The position numbers were made by a program, and so were the translations under genes. The notes beneath the pieces are model-generated. The model was given only the letters and a program-made list of their open reading frames with translations. It was not told the DNA's origin and ran no database searches. Shown here in pieces: positions 16,863-26,260 of a DNA stretch of 64,000 nucleotides; position 1 is the stretch's first letter; each line of letters opens with the position of its first letter. The DNA is from Chelatococcus reniformis (GTDB lineage Bacteria; Pseudomonadota; Alphaproteobacteria; Rhizobiales; Beijerinckiaceae): positions 372,001 to 436,000 of the forward strand of contig NZ_BMGG01000001.1 of the NCBI RefSeq assembly GCF_014640075.1, in the 5' to 3' direction.

Positions 16863-17626
16863 CGCGGAACGGCACCGACGATCGGCCCGAGCGGCATCAG
16901 CCAGTCCATGCGGTGCAGGCCGGGCGCGTAGAGGCTCGACACCGAGCCGTCGAGGAACAGGGCATTGCGACAGCGCAGCTCGTCGCGGAACAGCCGCGCG
17001 AACTCACCGAAGCTGACCGGCCGTTCCGAGATGGCGAAGACCACGGTCTGGGCGTTGGCGACGCCGACGCCGTTGCGGATCTTGAGCGACGGGCCGTTGT
17101 CGGAGAACTTGGGGTGGATGCGTCCGTCGATGACGAGCATGGGCCCCGACTGGGTGGCGAAAGCGGCCCGCGGCTTCTGCGCCAGGTAGCGCCCGGTTTC
17201 CAGCACGCCGGCGGTCTTTCCGGCCACGTAGAAAACGCCATTCGGCTTGAGGTGGAAGTTGCCGTAACCCGCCTTGGTGTTGGCCGCGCGAAGCTGCTGG
17301 CCGTCCTCCACGTAAAGCCCCGCCGGCGAGCGGTCGTCCTTGTACATGCCGGCATTCATGGCGAACACCAGATCGCGCCCGGCCGGGCTGCGCATCAGCC
17401 GATCGAACGAGCCGAAGGCGGCGCCGTCCTCGCCGCGCCAGAACAGCTTGAGGGCATGGGTCCTCAGGTCGACGGTGCACACCGTGTAGTCGGCGCCGCC
17501 GTAGGCGAGCGGCCGGCAGGGGCCAACGGCAGCGGCGGGGGCCGCGCCGACGAGGAGGCCGAGGCCCAGGCCGGCCAGCCCCTTGACCAGATTGATAGCG
17601 CGCCCGCGACAGGCCGCGGGCCTCAA
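16859..17626 (-). CDS. Exported phosphodiester glycosidase (NAGPA/DUF2233) family protein
   Basis: A 255-residue protein with an N-terminal signal or anchor (residues about 10-34, LVKGLAGLGLGLLVGAAPAAA). Family hallmarks follow: FAMNAGMYKDDRSPAGLYVEDG (about residues 87-108), a Gly-rich KPNGVFYV, ATQSGPMLVIDGRIH, RNGVGVANAQTVVFAIS and ALFLDGSVSSLY near the end. It probably acts on a phosphodiester-linked sugar in the periplasm; the substrate is unknown. Its ATG overlaps the polA stop by four bases (ATGA), so it is coupled to DNA polymerase I, probably without functional meaning. Its stop codon lies inside a repeat element. Confidence 0.82.
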   Translation of the reverse strand: MRPAACRGRAINLVKGLAGLGLGLLVGAAPAAAVGPCRPLAYGGADYTVCTVDLRTHALKLFWRGEDGAAFGSFDRLMRSPAGRDLVFAMNAGMYKDDRSPAGLYVEDGQQLRAANTKAGYGNFHLKPNGVFYVAGKTAGVLETGRYLAQKPRAAFATQSGPMLVIDGRIHPKFSDNGPSLKIRNGVGVANAQTVVFAISERPVSFGEFARLFRDELRCRNALFLDGSVSSLYAPGLHRMDWLMPLGPIVGAVPR

Positions 17627-20600
17627 TGGGCTTCGTCCCAGTTATGAGCGGCGCGAGCATCCACCTGCAGCGGCACCGACAGCGTCACGGCCGGATGCGG
17701 CGCCTCGATCATCACGTGCTTCACCACCGCGATGGTGGCGTCGATCTCGTCGTCCGGCACCTCGAAGACGAGTTCGTCGTGCACCTGCAGCAGCATGCGC
17801 GCGGCGAGCCTCTCGGCGCCGAGCGCCGCGTCCATGCGGGCCATGGCCCGCCGGATGATATCGGCCGCACTGCCCTGGATCGGGGCATTGATCGCCTGGC
17901 GCTCCACCGCGGCGCGCTGCGAATAGTTCGAGGTGGTGATGTCCGGATAGTGGCAGACGCGGCCGAACAGGGTGGTGACGTAGCCCTGCTCGCGGCAGCG
18001 CCGCTTGGTCTCGTCCATGTAGGTGCGGATACCGGGAAAGCGCTCGAAATAGCGCTTGATGTAGGCACCCGCCTCCTCGCGCGGGATGGCCAGCTGCTCG
18101 GCGAGGCCGAAGGCCGAGATGCCGTAGACGATGCCGAAGTTGATCGCCTTGGCCCGGCGGCGGATCATCGGGTCCATCCCCTCCACGTCGACGCCGAACA
18201 TCTCGGAGGCGGTCAGCGCGTGAATGTCTACCCCCTCGGCGAACGCCTTCTTCAGCTGCGGCACGTCTGCGATATGGGCGAGCAGGCGCAGCTCGATCTG
18301 CGAATAGTCGGCCGAGATCAGCTTGTGACCGGGCGTGGCGACGAAGGCAGAGCGGATCTTGCGGCCCTCGTCGGTGCGCACCGGTATGTTCTGCAGGTTG
18401 GGCTCGGATGACGACAGCCGGCCGGTCGTCGTCGCCGCGAGGGCGAGGCAGGTGTGAACACGCTGGGTGTGTGCGTTGACATAGCCCGGCAGCAGGTCGG
18501 TGTAGGTGGACTTCAGCTTGGCGAGCTGGCGCCAATCCAGGATGCGGCGCGGCAGCTCATGGCCTTCTGCCGCGAGCTCCTCCAGGAAGCGGGCGCCGGT
18601 CGCCCACTGGCCGGTCGCGGTCTTCTTGGCGCCGGCGAGGCCCAGCTTGCCGAACAGGATGTCCCCCAGCTGCTTGGGCGAGCCGATGGTGAAACGCTCC
18701 CCGGCCAGCGCGAAGACCTCGTCCTCGAGCCGCGCCAGGGTCTGCGAGAAGTCGCCCGAAAGACGCGACAGGATCTGCCGGTCAATGGCGATGCCGCGCC
18801 GCTCCATGCGCGCCAGCGCCTCGACCAGGGGGCGCTCCAGCGTCTCATAGACGTTGGCCTTGCCCTCGGCGGCAAGCCGCGGCTTCAGCGCGCGCCAGAG
18901 CCGGAGAGTCACGTCGGCGTCCTCGGAGGCGTATTCCGCCGCCTTGTCGAGCGGCACCAGATCGAAGGTGACGGCGCTCTTGCCGCTGCCGGCGACCTCC
19001 TTGTAGGGGATGCAGCGGTGGTTGAGGAAGGCGAGCGCCAGCGCGTCCATGCCATGGCCGGCGAGCCCCATGCGGCCCGCATCGAGCACATAGGAGAGCA
19101 GCATGGTGTCGTCGTAGGCGGCGACCTCGATGCCGTAGCGCGACAGCACCAGCCAGTCGAACTTGAAGTTCTGCCCGACCTTGAGCACCGTCGGGTTTTC
19201 CAACAGCGGCTTTAGCCGGCTTATCGCCTCGGCGAAGGCGATCTGCCCCGGCAGCAGGCCGCCGCCGAAGAGGTCGGCGCCGCCGCGATGGGCGAGCGGG
19301 ATGTAGCAGGCGAGGCCCGGCTCGACGGCGAGCGATACGCCGACCAGGTCGCAGGCCATGGCGTCGACCGAGGTGGTCTCGGTGTCGAGCGCCACGACGC
19401 CGACATCATAGGCAGCGGCGATCCAGCGATCGAGGTCCTCGATCGTCGTTACGGTCTCGTAGCGGGAGCGGTCGCAGGGTGCTGCCTTTGCCTCGGCCAG
19501 GCGCTTGTCGGCCAGTTGCACCGGCGTCATCGCGGCGGCCGACGGGGCCGGGGTCGCGCCGTTCGGCGCGCCGGGTGCCGCCTCGGCCGGCGGCTCGTCC
19601 GCCGCCCGGACCGCGGGCTGGCCGGCGAGCAGCGGGCTCGCCGGAACCTGCCAGTCGAGGCCGGCCCCCGGCGCGGCCAAGGCTGGATCGGCCTCCACCT
19701 GGGCCGCATCGACCCCGTAGCCGTCCGCCACGCGCTTGACCAACTGGCTGAGCTCGAGCGCCTTGAGGAAGGCGATCAACCGCCGGGCGTCGATGGCCTC
19801 GACCCGGTGGTCGGCGAGCGGCACCGGCACCGGCGTCTCGCAGTCGAGCGTCACCAGCTTGAACGACAGCCGGGCACGCTCGGCGTGCTCGATCAGCATC
19901 TCGCGCCGCTTGGGCTGCTTGATCTCGGAGGAACGGGCGAGCAGCGTCTCCAGGTCACCATAGTCGTTGATGAGCTGGGCGGCCGTCTTGATGCCGATGC
20001 CCGGGATGCCCGGCACGTTGTCGGTGGGATCGCCGACCAGCGCCTGCACGTCGGGCACGCGCTCGGGCGCCACGCCGAACTTCTCGATCACGCCATCGCG
20101 ATCGAGGCGTCGCTCGGGCCGGTAGCCCGGCTTGCCTTTGATGCCGGATTCGAAGTCGTAGAAGGTGACCCCGTCGCGCACGAGCTGCATCAGGTCCTTG
20201 TCGGCCGAGACGATGAGCACGTCGGCGCCGGCCGCCGCCGCCTCGCATGCATAGGTGGCGATGATGTCGTCGGCCTCGTAGCGCTCCTGCTCCACCGGGA
20301 TCAGGCCGAAGGCGCGCACCGCCTCGCGCATAAGCGGGAACTGCGGGATCAGTTCCGGCGGCGGATCGGGCCGATGCGCCTTGTAGTCGGGAAAGATCTC
20401 GCGGCGGAACGAATCCTCCGACTTGTCGAACATGATGGCGAGGTGCGTCGGCTTGATGCCGACGGCGCCCTCGCGAACGAACTGGAACAGCTTGGCGCAA
20501 AACAGGCGGACGGCGCCCGTCGGAAGCCCGTCGGACGGCCGCGTGTTGTAGCGGCGATCCTGGTTCATGGATTGGAAATAGGCGCGAAACACGAAGGAGG

Positions 20601-20673
20601 AGCCGTCGACCAGGAGCACCTGGTCACCGGCCTTCAACGGGGCGGGCGCAGCCTTGAGAGCGGGAGCGGTCAT
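17623..20673 (-). CDS. polA: DNA polymerase I
   Basis: A 1016-residue family A polymerase. The 5'-3' exonuclease spans about residues 12-320 (LLVDGSSFVFRAYF, VSADKDLMQLV, GDPTDNVPGIPGIG). An Ala/Pro-rich linker follows (about 355-400). The 3'-5' exonuclease (about 410-590) keeps its acidic residues: ALDTETTSVD, VGQNFKFDW and YASEDADVTL, so proofreading should be active. The polymerase domain has motif A ISADYSQIELRLL, the O helix RRAKAINFGIVYGISAFG and motif C LLQVHDELVFEV. I chose the ATG at 20673 because homology begins there; the frame is open about 37 codons further. Cytosolic replication and repair enzyme, most likely essential for normal excision repair. Confidence 0.95.
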   Translation of the reverse strand: MTAPALKAAPAPLKAGDQVLLVDGSSFVFRAYFQSMNQDRRYNTRPSDGLPTGAVRLFCAKLFQFVREGAVGIKPTHLAIMFDKSEDSFRREIFPDYKAHRPDPPPELIPQFPLMREAVRAFGLIPVEQERYEADDIIATYACEAAAAGADVLIVSADKDLMQLVRDGVTFYDFESGIKGKPGYRPERRLDRDGVIEKFGVAPERVPDVQALVGDPTDNVPGIPGIGIKTAAQLINDYGDLETLLARSSEIKQPKRREMLIEHAERARLSFKLVTLDCETPVPVPLADHRVEAIDARRLIAFLKALELSQLVKRVADGYGVDAAQVEADPALAAPGAGLDWQVPASPLLAGQPAVRAADEPPAEAAPGAPNGATPAPSAAAMTPVQLADKRLAEAKAAPCDRSRYETVTTIEDLDRWIAAAYDVGVVALDTETTSVDAMACDLVGVSLAVEPGLACYIPLAHRGGADLFGGGLLPGQIAFAEAISRLKPLLENPTVLKVGQNFKFDWLVLSRYGIEVAAYDDTMLLSYVLDAGRMGLAGHGMDALALAFLNHRCIPYKEVAGSGKSAVTFDLVPLDKAAEYASEDADVTLRLWRALKPRLAAEGKANVYETLERPLVEALARMERRGIAIDRQILSRLSGDFSQTLARLEDEVFALAGERFTIGSPKQLGDILFGKLGLAGAKKTATGQWATGARFLEELAAEGHELPRRILDWRQLAKLKSTYTDLLPGYVNAHTQRVHTCLALAATTTGRLSSSEPNLQNIPVRTDEGRKIRSAFVATPGHKLISADYSQIELRLLAHIADVPQLKKAFAEGVDIHALTASEMFGVDVEGMDPMIRRRAKAINFGIVYGISAFGLAEQLAIPREEAGAYIKRYFERFPGIRTYMDETKRRCREQGYVTTLFGRVCHYPDITTSNYSQRAAVERQAINAPIQGSAADIIRRAMARMDAALGAERLAARMLLQVHDELVFEVPDDEIDATIAVVKHVMIEAPHPAVTLSVPLQVDARAAHNWDEAH

Positions 20674-20856
20674 GCCCCGTAGATAGCAAGTGCGGACGGC
20701 GACAGCTACTCGGGCGACGGGGCACGAAGAGGCGTGGCCGGGGCTGCCCGCCGCGGCGCGCCGGTGCAGCGTGCGCCAGCGCACGCCACATCCCCTTCGG
20801 GCCTAGGCGCGGCGGCAGGCGGCCCCAACATAGGGGCGATATTTCGGAGCCGAATC

Positions 20857-21135
20857 ATGTCTCATCGTGCGCCCACGAAGATCATTGCGCTGGCCGCTGC
20901 CGCAGCCTCGCTGATCGCCCTGGCCGAGCCGGCGGCGGCCCAATACCGCCGGCCGTATCGTGCGCCGCCGCAGCCGAGCGTGCAGCAGGCGCCGCCGGGC
21001 ATGGTGAACATCGGCGGACGCTGGGTCAGCTCGGCGTGGTGCGACGCCACGGTTCCTTCGGGCGGCGGCTCCGGCGGCCCGGCCGGACCGGGGTCCGGCC
21101 TGTGCAGCCCCGGCTGGCAGCAGCGGGGGCGCTGA
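20857..21135 (+). CDS. Small secreted Pro/Gly-rich protein
   Basis: A 92-residue protein with a clear Sec signal (IIALAAAAASLIALAEPAAAQ, cleavage near residue 29). The mature part of about 63 residues is rich in Pro, Gln, Gly and Ser and has two Cys residues (SSAWCDATV and GLCSPGWQQ) that could form a disulphide. CGGAG precedes the ATG by 6 bases. Function unknown; it is probably periplasmic. It ends 4 bases from the convergent pstS-like gene. Confidence 0.6.
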   Translation: MSHRAPTKIIALAAAAASLIALAEPAAAQYRRPYRAPPQPSVQQAPPGMVNIGGRWVSSAWCDATVPSGGGSGGPAGPGSGLCSPGWQQRGR

Positions 21136-21139
21136 GGCC

Positions 21140-22198
21140 TCAGCGCGCGTCCGACAATACGGTCGGCCAGTAGGCCCGCACCTGCGCCGCCACGGAGGCC
21201 GGCAGCGGCACGTAGCCGAGCTCGGCGGCGACGCCGCCCCCATGATCCAGGGCCCAGCTGAAGAAGGCGAGCGCCGCCCGGCGCCCCGCGGCAGCGCCGC
21301 CCTCGCGCGGCATGATCGCATAGGTCGTCGCCACCAGCGGATAAGCGGCCTCCCCCGGGACATCCACGAGCCTCACGACGAAATCGCGGGCGCTGCTCCA
21401 GTCGGCGGCCGCGGCGGCGGCCTGGAAGCTCGCAGGCCCGGGCGCGACGAACTGGCCGTCGCGATTGCGCAGGCCGGCCGCGGCGAGGCCGGCCCGGCGG
21501 GCCGACGCGTAGTCCATGTAACCGATGGCATTGGGCGTCCGGCGCACGGCCTCGGCCACGCCCTCGTTGCCCTTGGCTGCCATGCCCGTCGGCCAGGCGA
21601 CGGTGAGGCCCTCACCGACCGCCTTCCTCCAGGTGCTGCTGTGCTGGGAGAGGTAGGCGGTGACGATCGCCGTGGTGCCGGACCCATCGGAGCGGTGCAC
21701 GGTGGTAATCGGCGCCGCCGGAAGCCGCAGCTGTGGATTGAGCGCGGCGATCGCCGGGTCGTTCCAGGCGCTTACTTTGCCGCCGTAGATGTCGGCCAGC
21801 AGCTCTCCCGTCAGCCGCAGCTGGCTCGCCTCGACGCCCTCGAGGTTCACCGCCGCGACGATGCCGCCGACGGCGATCGGGAACTGGATGACCCCGTAGC
21901 GCGCGATCTCCTCGCCGGACAGCGGCTGCTCCGTCGCGCCGAAATCCACGCCGCGCTCGCGCACGCGCATCATGCCCGCCTGCGAACCGATGGGCTCGTA
22001 GTCGAGGCCGGCCGCGACCGGCTGATACTCGGCGTCGCGCTGGGAGCGCAGATAGGCTTGAGACCAGCGAGCGAGCAGGGGCTGGGCCAGAGTGGAGCCC
22101 GCACCGGTGACGACCTGGGCCGTCGCCGGTGTCGCGGGAACCAGGGCGGACCATGCGACGATGGCCGCCAGCACGAGTAAGCGCGTCATGCCCATCAA
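21140..22198 (-). CDS. pstS: PstS-like phosphate-binding periplasmic protein
   Basis: A 352-residue periplasmic protein: signal peptide to about residue 28 (ending PATPATAQ), then VVTGAGSTLAQPLLARW, the FGATEQPLSGEEI loop, and HRSDGSGTTAIVTAYLSQH, which forms the phosphate pocket in PstS. Its start overlaps the stop of the upstream Na/Pi cotransporter by four bases. No pstC, pstA or pstB is nearby, so this PstS either serves a transporter encoded elsewhere, or supplies phosphate to the cotransporter or to a sensor. ATGs at 22198, 22195 and 22189 are all possible starts. Confidence 0.82.
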   Translation of the reverse strand: MMGMTRLLVLAAIVAWSALVPATPATAQVVTGAGSTLAQPLLARWSQAYLRSQRDAEYQPVAAGLDYEPIGSQAGMMRVRERGVDFGATEQPLSGEEIARYGVIQFPIAVGGIVAAVNLEGVEASQLRLTGELLADIYGGKVSAWNDPAIAALNPQLRLPAAPITTVHRSDGSGTTAIVTAYLSQHSSTWRKAVGEGLTVAWPTGMAAKGNEGVAEAVRRTPNAIGYMDYASARRAGLAAAGLRNRDGQFVAPGPASFQAAAAAADWSSARDFVVRLVDVPGEAAYPLVATTYAIMPREGGAAAGRRAALAFFSWALDHGGGVAAELGYVPLPASVAAQVRAYWPTVLSDAR

Positions 22199-23910
22199 CC
22201 CGCCGTCTGAACCGCCGGCACCAGCGCGCCCGGCTGCGGCGCACCGGCCTCGGCGGGGGCCGGCACGGCCCGCGACACCGACCGGCGCTCCGCGTCGATG
22301 CGCTCGATCAGGAAGTAGGCGCGCTCGGCGCTGCCGAGCAGGGCGAGGATGGCTCCGCGCTCGACCCAGGGCAGATCGGCGCCGAGCCGCAGCGCCTGGG
22401 CGCGCAGCTCTGCCAGTTCCGGCAAGCGGGGCGCAGCCGCCGCCATCACCGGCGGGCTCACCTGGTCGATCGGCACGACGGCGCGCATGGCGTCGGCCAC
22501 CTGATCGAGCATGGTATCGACCAGGGCGCGGCCGGCCGGCCCGAACGGCTGGCGCTCGACCCGCCGGGCGATCTGATACAGCGCCTCGCCCAGGCTCGCG
22601 GTGAAGTCCTCTTCCTCGATCAGGCTGGCGACCAGGTCGGCGCGGGCATACGGCAGGTCCGCCTTGAACAAACCGGCAGTGTAGCCGCGGATCTCGCGAT
22701 TGAGCACGTCCATGGCCGCGTAGTGCTCCTCGACCTTGTCAGGGGCGTCGGGCTTGCCGCGGGCGATGTCGAGGAACTTCAACGACGCCTCGAGATAACG
22801 GCCGGTCTCCCGCAGCACGGCGGGAACCGCGGTGGCCGGCTCCTTGGCCGCCGCCGGCGTGAGGAATTTGGGCTGGGAATAGTCCTCGACGTCGTCGATG
22901 GCTGACGCGCCGACCTTCATCAGCACACGCTCGAACACGCCGACGAAGGGGAACAGCAGCACCGTGTTGAAGATGTTGAAGAAGGTCGAGTAGAGGCCGA
23001 CGGCCACCGGCACCAGCGGGAAGGTCTCCTTGCCGTTGACCATCACCGGGACGCCCGGGTCGCCGCCGAACCACTGCATCACCCAGGTCAGGACGTTCAT
23101 GGAGACGAAGAACAGCGGGATGGTAATCATCACCCCGATGATGTTGAACGATATGTGGGCGTAAGCGGCGCGCTTGGCGTTCTTCGACAGGTTGAGCGAC
23201 GCCAGCCACGAGGTGACCGTGGTGCCGAGGTCGGCGCCCAGCGAGAAGGCGACGGCGGTCTTCCAGTCGAGGACGCCGGCGGCGCCCAGGCCCATGACGA
23301 TGCCGATGGTGGCAGACGAGGAGTGGATCATCGCCGTGATGCCGGCCGCGATCAGCACGCAATAGATCAAGCCGAGGTAATTGTCGGCCCTGAGCGAGGA
23401 GATCACGCTCATGACCTCGGGCATGCTGCGCAGTGGGCGAAGGCCGCCGGTCATGAGGTTGAGGCCGTAGAAGATCAGCGCGAAGCCCATGCAGGCGAGC
23501 GCGATGCTCTTCACCTTGTCGGTCTTGGCGAAGATGTAGACGAGCGCGAAGATGCCGGCGAGCAGCAGGCCGAGCGGCCCGAGCGGCAGGGCGATGAGGC
23601 CGTTGCCGAGCGTGGTGCCGATGTTGGCGCCCATGATCACGGAAATGGCCGGCCGCAGGCCGACGACGCCGGCATTGACGAGGCCGACCACCATCACCGT
23701 CATAGCCGTGGACGACTGGATGATGCCGGTGATGAAGGTGCCCGCCATCACGCCCTTGACCGGCGTGCCGGCGACCTGGCCGAGGAAGGCACGCATCTTG
23801 TTGACGGCGAGCGACTGGATGCCGTTCGACATGAACTCGAGGCCGAGCATGAAGATGCCCAGCCCTCCGATCACCGGAACGATGACCTGCGTGAAGATAT
23901 CGACCTGCAT
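22195..23910 (-). CDS. Na+/phosphate cotransporter with PhoU-like C-terminus
   Basis: A 571-residue NptA/YjbB-type protein. Residues about 1-325 hold two repeated membrane units with QSSTAMTVMVVGLVNAGVVG and HSSSATIGIVMGLGAAGV, the QSS/HSS helices that line the ion path, plus ANIGTTLGNGLIALPLGPLG and SLGADLGTTVTSWLASLN. Residues about 360-540 are a soluble helical PhoU-like region. It would import (or export) phosphate with sodium. The ATG at 23910 is where homology begins. Coupled downstream to pstS by a 4-base overlap. The 337-base gap upstream (23911-24247) has no gene; it contains the inverted repeat CCGTGAC-GTC-GTCACGG (24035-24051). Confidence 0.87.
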   Translation of the reverse strand: MQVDIFTQVIVPVIGGLGIFMLGLEFMSNGIQSLAVNKMRAFLGQVAGTPVKGVMAGTFITGIIQSSTAMTVMVVGLVNAGVVGLRPAISVIMGANIGTTLGNGLIALPLGPLGLLLAGIFALVYIFAKTDKVKSIALACMGFALIFYGLNLMTGGLRPLRSMPEVMSVISSLRADNYLGLIYCVLIAAGITAMIHSSSATIGIVMGLGAAGVLDWKTAVAFSLGADLGTTVTSWLASLNLSKNAKRAAYAHISFNIIGVMITIPLFFVSMNVLTWVMQWFGGDPGVPVMVNGKETFPLVPVAVGLYSTFFNIFNTVLLFPFVGVFERVLMKVGASAIDDVEDYSQPKFLTPAAAKEPATAVPAVLRETGRYLEASLKFLDIARGKPDAPDKVEEHYAAMDVLNREIRGYTAGLFKADLPYARADLVASLIEEEDFTASLGEALYQIARRVERQPFGPAGRALVDTMLDQVADAMRAVVPIDQVSPPVMAAAAPRLPELAELRAQALRLGADLPWVERGAILALLGSAERAYFLIERIDAERRSVSRAVPAPAEAGAPQPGALVPAVQTAG

Positions 23911-24185
23911 CTGCCCCTGGTCCCCGGAAGCTGGCGCCCACACGCCCGTCGGCCGGAGCGCGGATCGAGCCGCGCCACGGCCGAGCGGCCGAGCCTCTAC
24001 TTTGGGAAGACCGTAGGGGCATCGTGCGACGGCGCCGTGACGTCGTCACGGGCGGCAACGGCTCCGATCGGGCCCCGCCGGCCCCCGCGTCGGTGCGACG
24101 GGTCCGCACGGGCCCGCCGGAGGACGATCTGAATGCCCCATGGCCCCGAGGGGCGATGTGCTGCTTCTCAGAAGCTGCGGAGTGG

Positions 24186-24211
24186 CGAACAATGCCGACA
24201 CCTGAGACGTT
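24186..24211 (+). promoter_or_regulatory. Possible EcfG-type (general stress) promoter
   Basis: CGAAC, 17 bases, CGTT. This is one base off the alphaproteobacterial sigma-EcfG pattern GGAAC-N16/17-CGTT and lies about 37 bases before the ATG of a HisKA_2-type kinase, a class often tied to the general stress response. A single weak match could be chance. Confidence 0.25.
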
Positions 24212-24247
24212 GGGGTCGAAGCCGTCGGCACGGATTGCGGGGCCGCA

Positions 24248-25420
24248 ATGAACGAGAGCAAGTCGTCAGGTTCTGCTGTCACGAATGAGGGCCTGCTTCA
24301 ATACCAGCGGGCGCTCGCATCCTTCAGCCGGGTTGCGTCCGAGGCAATCAGTCCGGAACGCCTCGCGCAACACGCCTGCGCTCAGATTTCGAGCGTCACC
24401 CGCATAAGGCATGTCAAGGTTTTGAAGTACCGGCCCGATGCCGGGGACCTTCTTGTCGTCGCCGGGGTAGGATGGAAGCCTGGAGTCGTTGGCACGGCAA
24501 CGTTCCCCATCGACCGCTCCTCGCCGCCGGGCCGCTCGATTCAAACGGCAGCCCCCGTGGTGTCGGAGGATTTACCCAACGACCCCGAATTCACCATCTC
24601 TCCGGTCTTAGCCGCGCACGGGATTGTCTCGCTACTCAATGTGCCGGTCATGATTGACGGCAAGAACTGGGGCGTGCTTGAGGTCGACTCGGAGGCAAAG
24701 CGACATTTCGGAGAATCGGACATCGGGTTTCTAACGGCCTTTGCCAATATGACCGGTGCGGCACTTGCGCGGTACGATGCCGATCAAAAGGCCCTTGCCG
24801 CCGCGCAAGCGCAGGTCGAGGCGGATGTCCTTTGGAAGGCTCGCGTTCGCGAGCTTCAGCATCGGGTTAAGAACAATCTTCAGACTGTCGTGTCTTTCCT
24901 TTCTCAGCAGCGGCGGCAAACCAGTTCCCCCGAGACGCGCATCGGGCTCGCAAGCCTGATGGATCGCGTGCAAGCTATCGCGCTGGCACATGACCAACTC
25001 TCCCATCGCGAGGGCGCCTCTCAGGTAGAATTTGCCGATTACCTGCACTCCCTTTGCGCCAATATCGACCCGCACCGGGAGACAGTGTCGGTCCAGGTCG
25101 ACGCCGATGAGGCTCTCATTCCGCTTGATAGAGCCGTTCCGGCGGGTTTGATCATAAATGAATTGGTAACGAACGCGTTTAAGTACGCTTTTGATGAAGC
25201 GGAGTCCGGCAGCGTTCGCATCGAGTTTCGGACAAATCAGGAGCGCGGTGAGGGATGCATCGTCGTCGAGGACAATGGTAAGGGCATGGAGCACTCAAGC
25301 AGCGGCGGTGTCGGGATCAAACTTGTTAACGCCTTCGCGCAGCAATTAGGGGCTCGGCCGGAGTATGAAACCAATAGCAGCGGTACCCGCTGGCGCATCT
25401 GCTTTCCCCTTGTGATATGA
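24248..25420 (+). CDS. GAF-domain sensor histidine kinase, HisKA_2/HWE type
   Basis: A 390-residue soluble kinase. A GAF domain (about residues 20-175) senses an unknown ligand. The phosphoacceptor is His205 in LQHRVKNNLQ, characteristic of HisKA_2 kinases. The ATPase part has GLIINELVTNAFKYAF (N box), VEDNGKGM and GGVGIKLVNAF. No membrane segment, so it acts in the cytosol. A response-regulator fragment about 150 bases downstream suggests the original partner gene was lost. AT content is higher here than in neighbouring genes, consistent with, but not proof of, later acquisition. Confidence 0.87.
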   Translation: MNESKSSGSAVTNEGLLQYQRALASFSRVASEAISPERLAQHACAQISSVTRIRHVKVLKYRPDAGDLLVVAGVGWKPGVVGTATFPIDRSSPPGRSIQTAAPVVSEDLPNDPEFTISPVLAAHGIVSLLNVPVMIDGKNWGVLEVDSEAKRHFGESDIGFLTAFANMTGAALARYDADQKALAAAQAQVEADVLWKARVRELQHRVKNNLQTVVSFLSQQRRQTSSPETRIGLASLMDRVQAIALAHDQLSHREGASQVEFADYLHSLCANIDPHRETVSVQVDADEALIPLDRAVPAGLIINELVTNAFKYAFDEAESGSVRIEFRTNQERGEGCIVVEDNGKGMEHSSSGGVGIKLVNAFAQQLGARPEYETNSSGTRWRICFPLVI

Positions 25421-25573
25421 GCAATGGTCGAAATTCTGGCGAGCGCGGGTTCGCTGGTCGCCTTTTGGGGGTGGCTGCGCCTCCGCTAGTCACTCGATCG
25501 AGACCTTCGATTGAGCGAAGCCGCTCTGGTCAGAAATTCTGTCGAGACGGCCTCGTTGAGCGGGATGGGGGGC

Positions 25574-25700
25574 GCAAAACCGTTGTGATTGTGGAGGACG
25601 ACCCGCTGGTCTACCGCGTCTGCGTGGAAGCAGCGACGGAAGCGCAGCTCAGGCCGGATGCGGGCATCATGAGCATAACACCTCAGCAATGCAGAGACCC
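25574..25700 (+). pseudogene. Remnant of a response-regulator receiver
   Basis: The frame reads KTVVIVEDDPLVYRVCVEA, the first strand and acidic pair of a receiver domain, then loses homology after about 25 residues. The phosphoacceptor and the rest of the domain are absent. It follows the HisKA_2 kinase, where a partner regulator would be expected. Likely a deletion remnant. Confidence 0.5.
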
Positions 25701-25869
25701 CCCGCGCCCTGATGGACATGGACCAGCCTCGCGGCGTCCGTCTCTCGGCACACCATTGAATTCCAGAAGGGAAAGCGTGCGCCAAATACGAACAGCCTCA
25801 CCGCCATTGCCCTTAGAGGGCTCGCCGCTCTCAGCAGGGGAGAAGGTCGCGCGGACGCGCAAACTCACG

Positions 25870-26260
25870 AAGCTATGGCGGCAAGAAATCGCTCGTCCAA
25901 CGTCAGCCTTGGCCGACCGAGCCCCGGCCGCGTGCGGCACATACTCGCGGCTGTAGCGCACGAACGGCAGCGCCTGGCCAGCGCGCACCACGTCGGGACC
26001 GATATCGCGTCCGTTGAGCTCGAAATGCGCCAGGGTGCGCCAGTAGCAGTCGCGGCCAATCCTCTGCTGCAATAGGCCGTATTCCTGCCTATCAGATCCG
26101 ACGGGAAGAAGGCCGTTTGGACCCGCACGGCGGAGCCCGCCTGGCCACGACGCACACCAGACCGCTCTGGGGCGCATCGGCCGGTGAGCCGGATACGCGT
26201 GCCGTGGAGTTCCATCGTGTCGCCGTCGATGGCGCTGGCCTGGCCTGGCCCACAATGGGA
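25870..26260 (-). pseudogene. Frameshifted staphylococcal-nuclease-like gene
   Basis: Reading leftwards, one frame gives GQASAIDGDTMELHGTRIRL then FFPSDLIGR, the N-terminal half of an SNase-fold thermonuclease. A different frame continues with YWRTLAHFELNGRDIG and VVRAGQALPFVRYSREYV, matching the C-terminal half. The switch lies near 26050-26090. The gene is therefore broken by at least one frameshift, and the Asp/Arg active-site region in the first half also looks degraded (TGRCAPERSG). The gap 25421-26489 contains only this and the receiver remnant. Confidence 0.6.

Noticed and set aside
19288-20682. 464-codon + strand frame opposite polA
   Set aside because: Antisense shadow of a DNA polymerase gene with intact motifs; composition is biased and no domain is seen.
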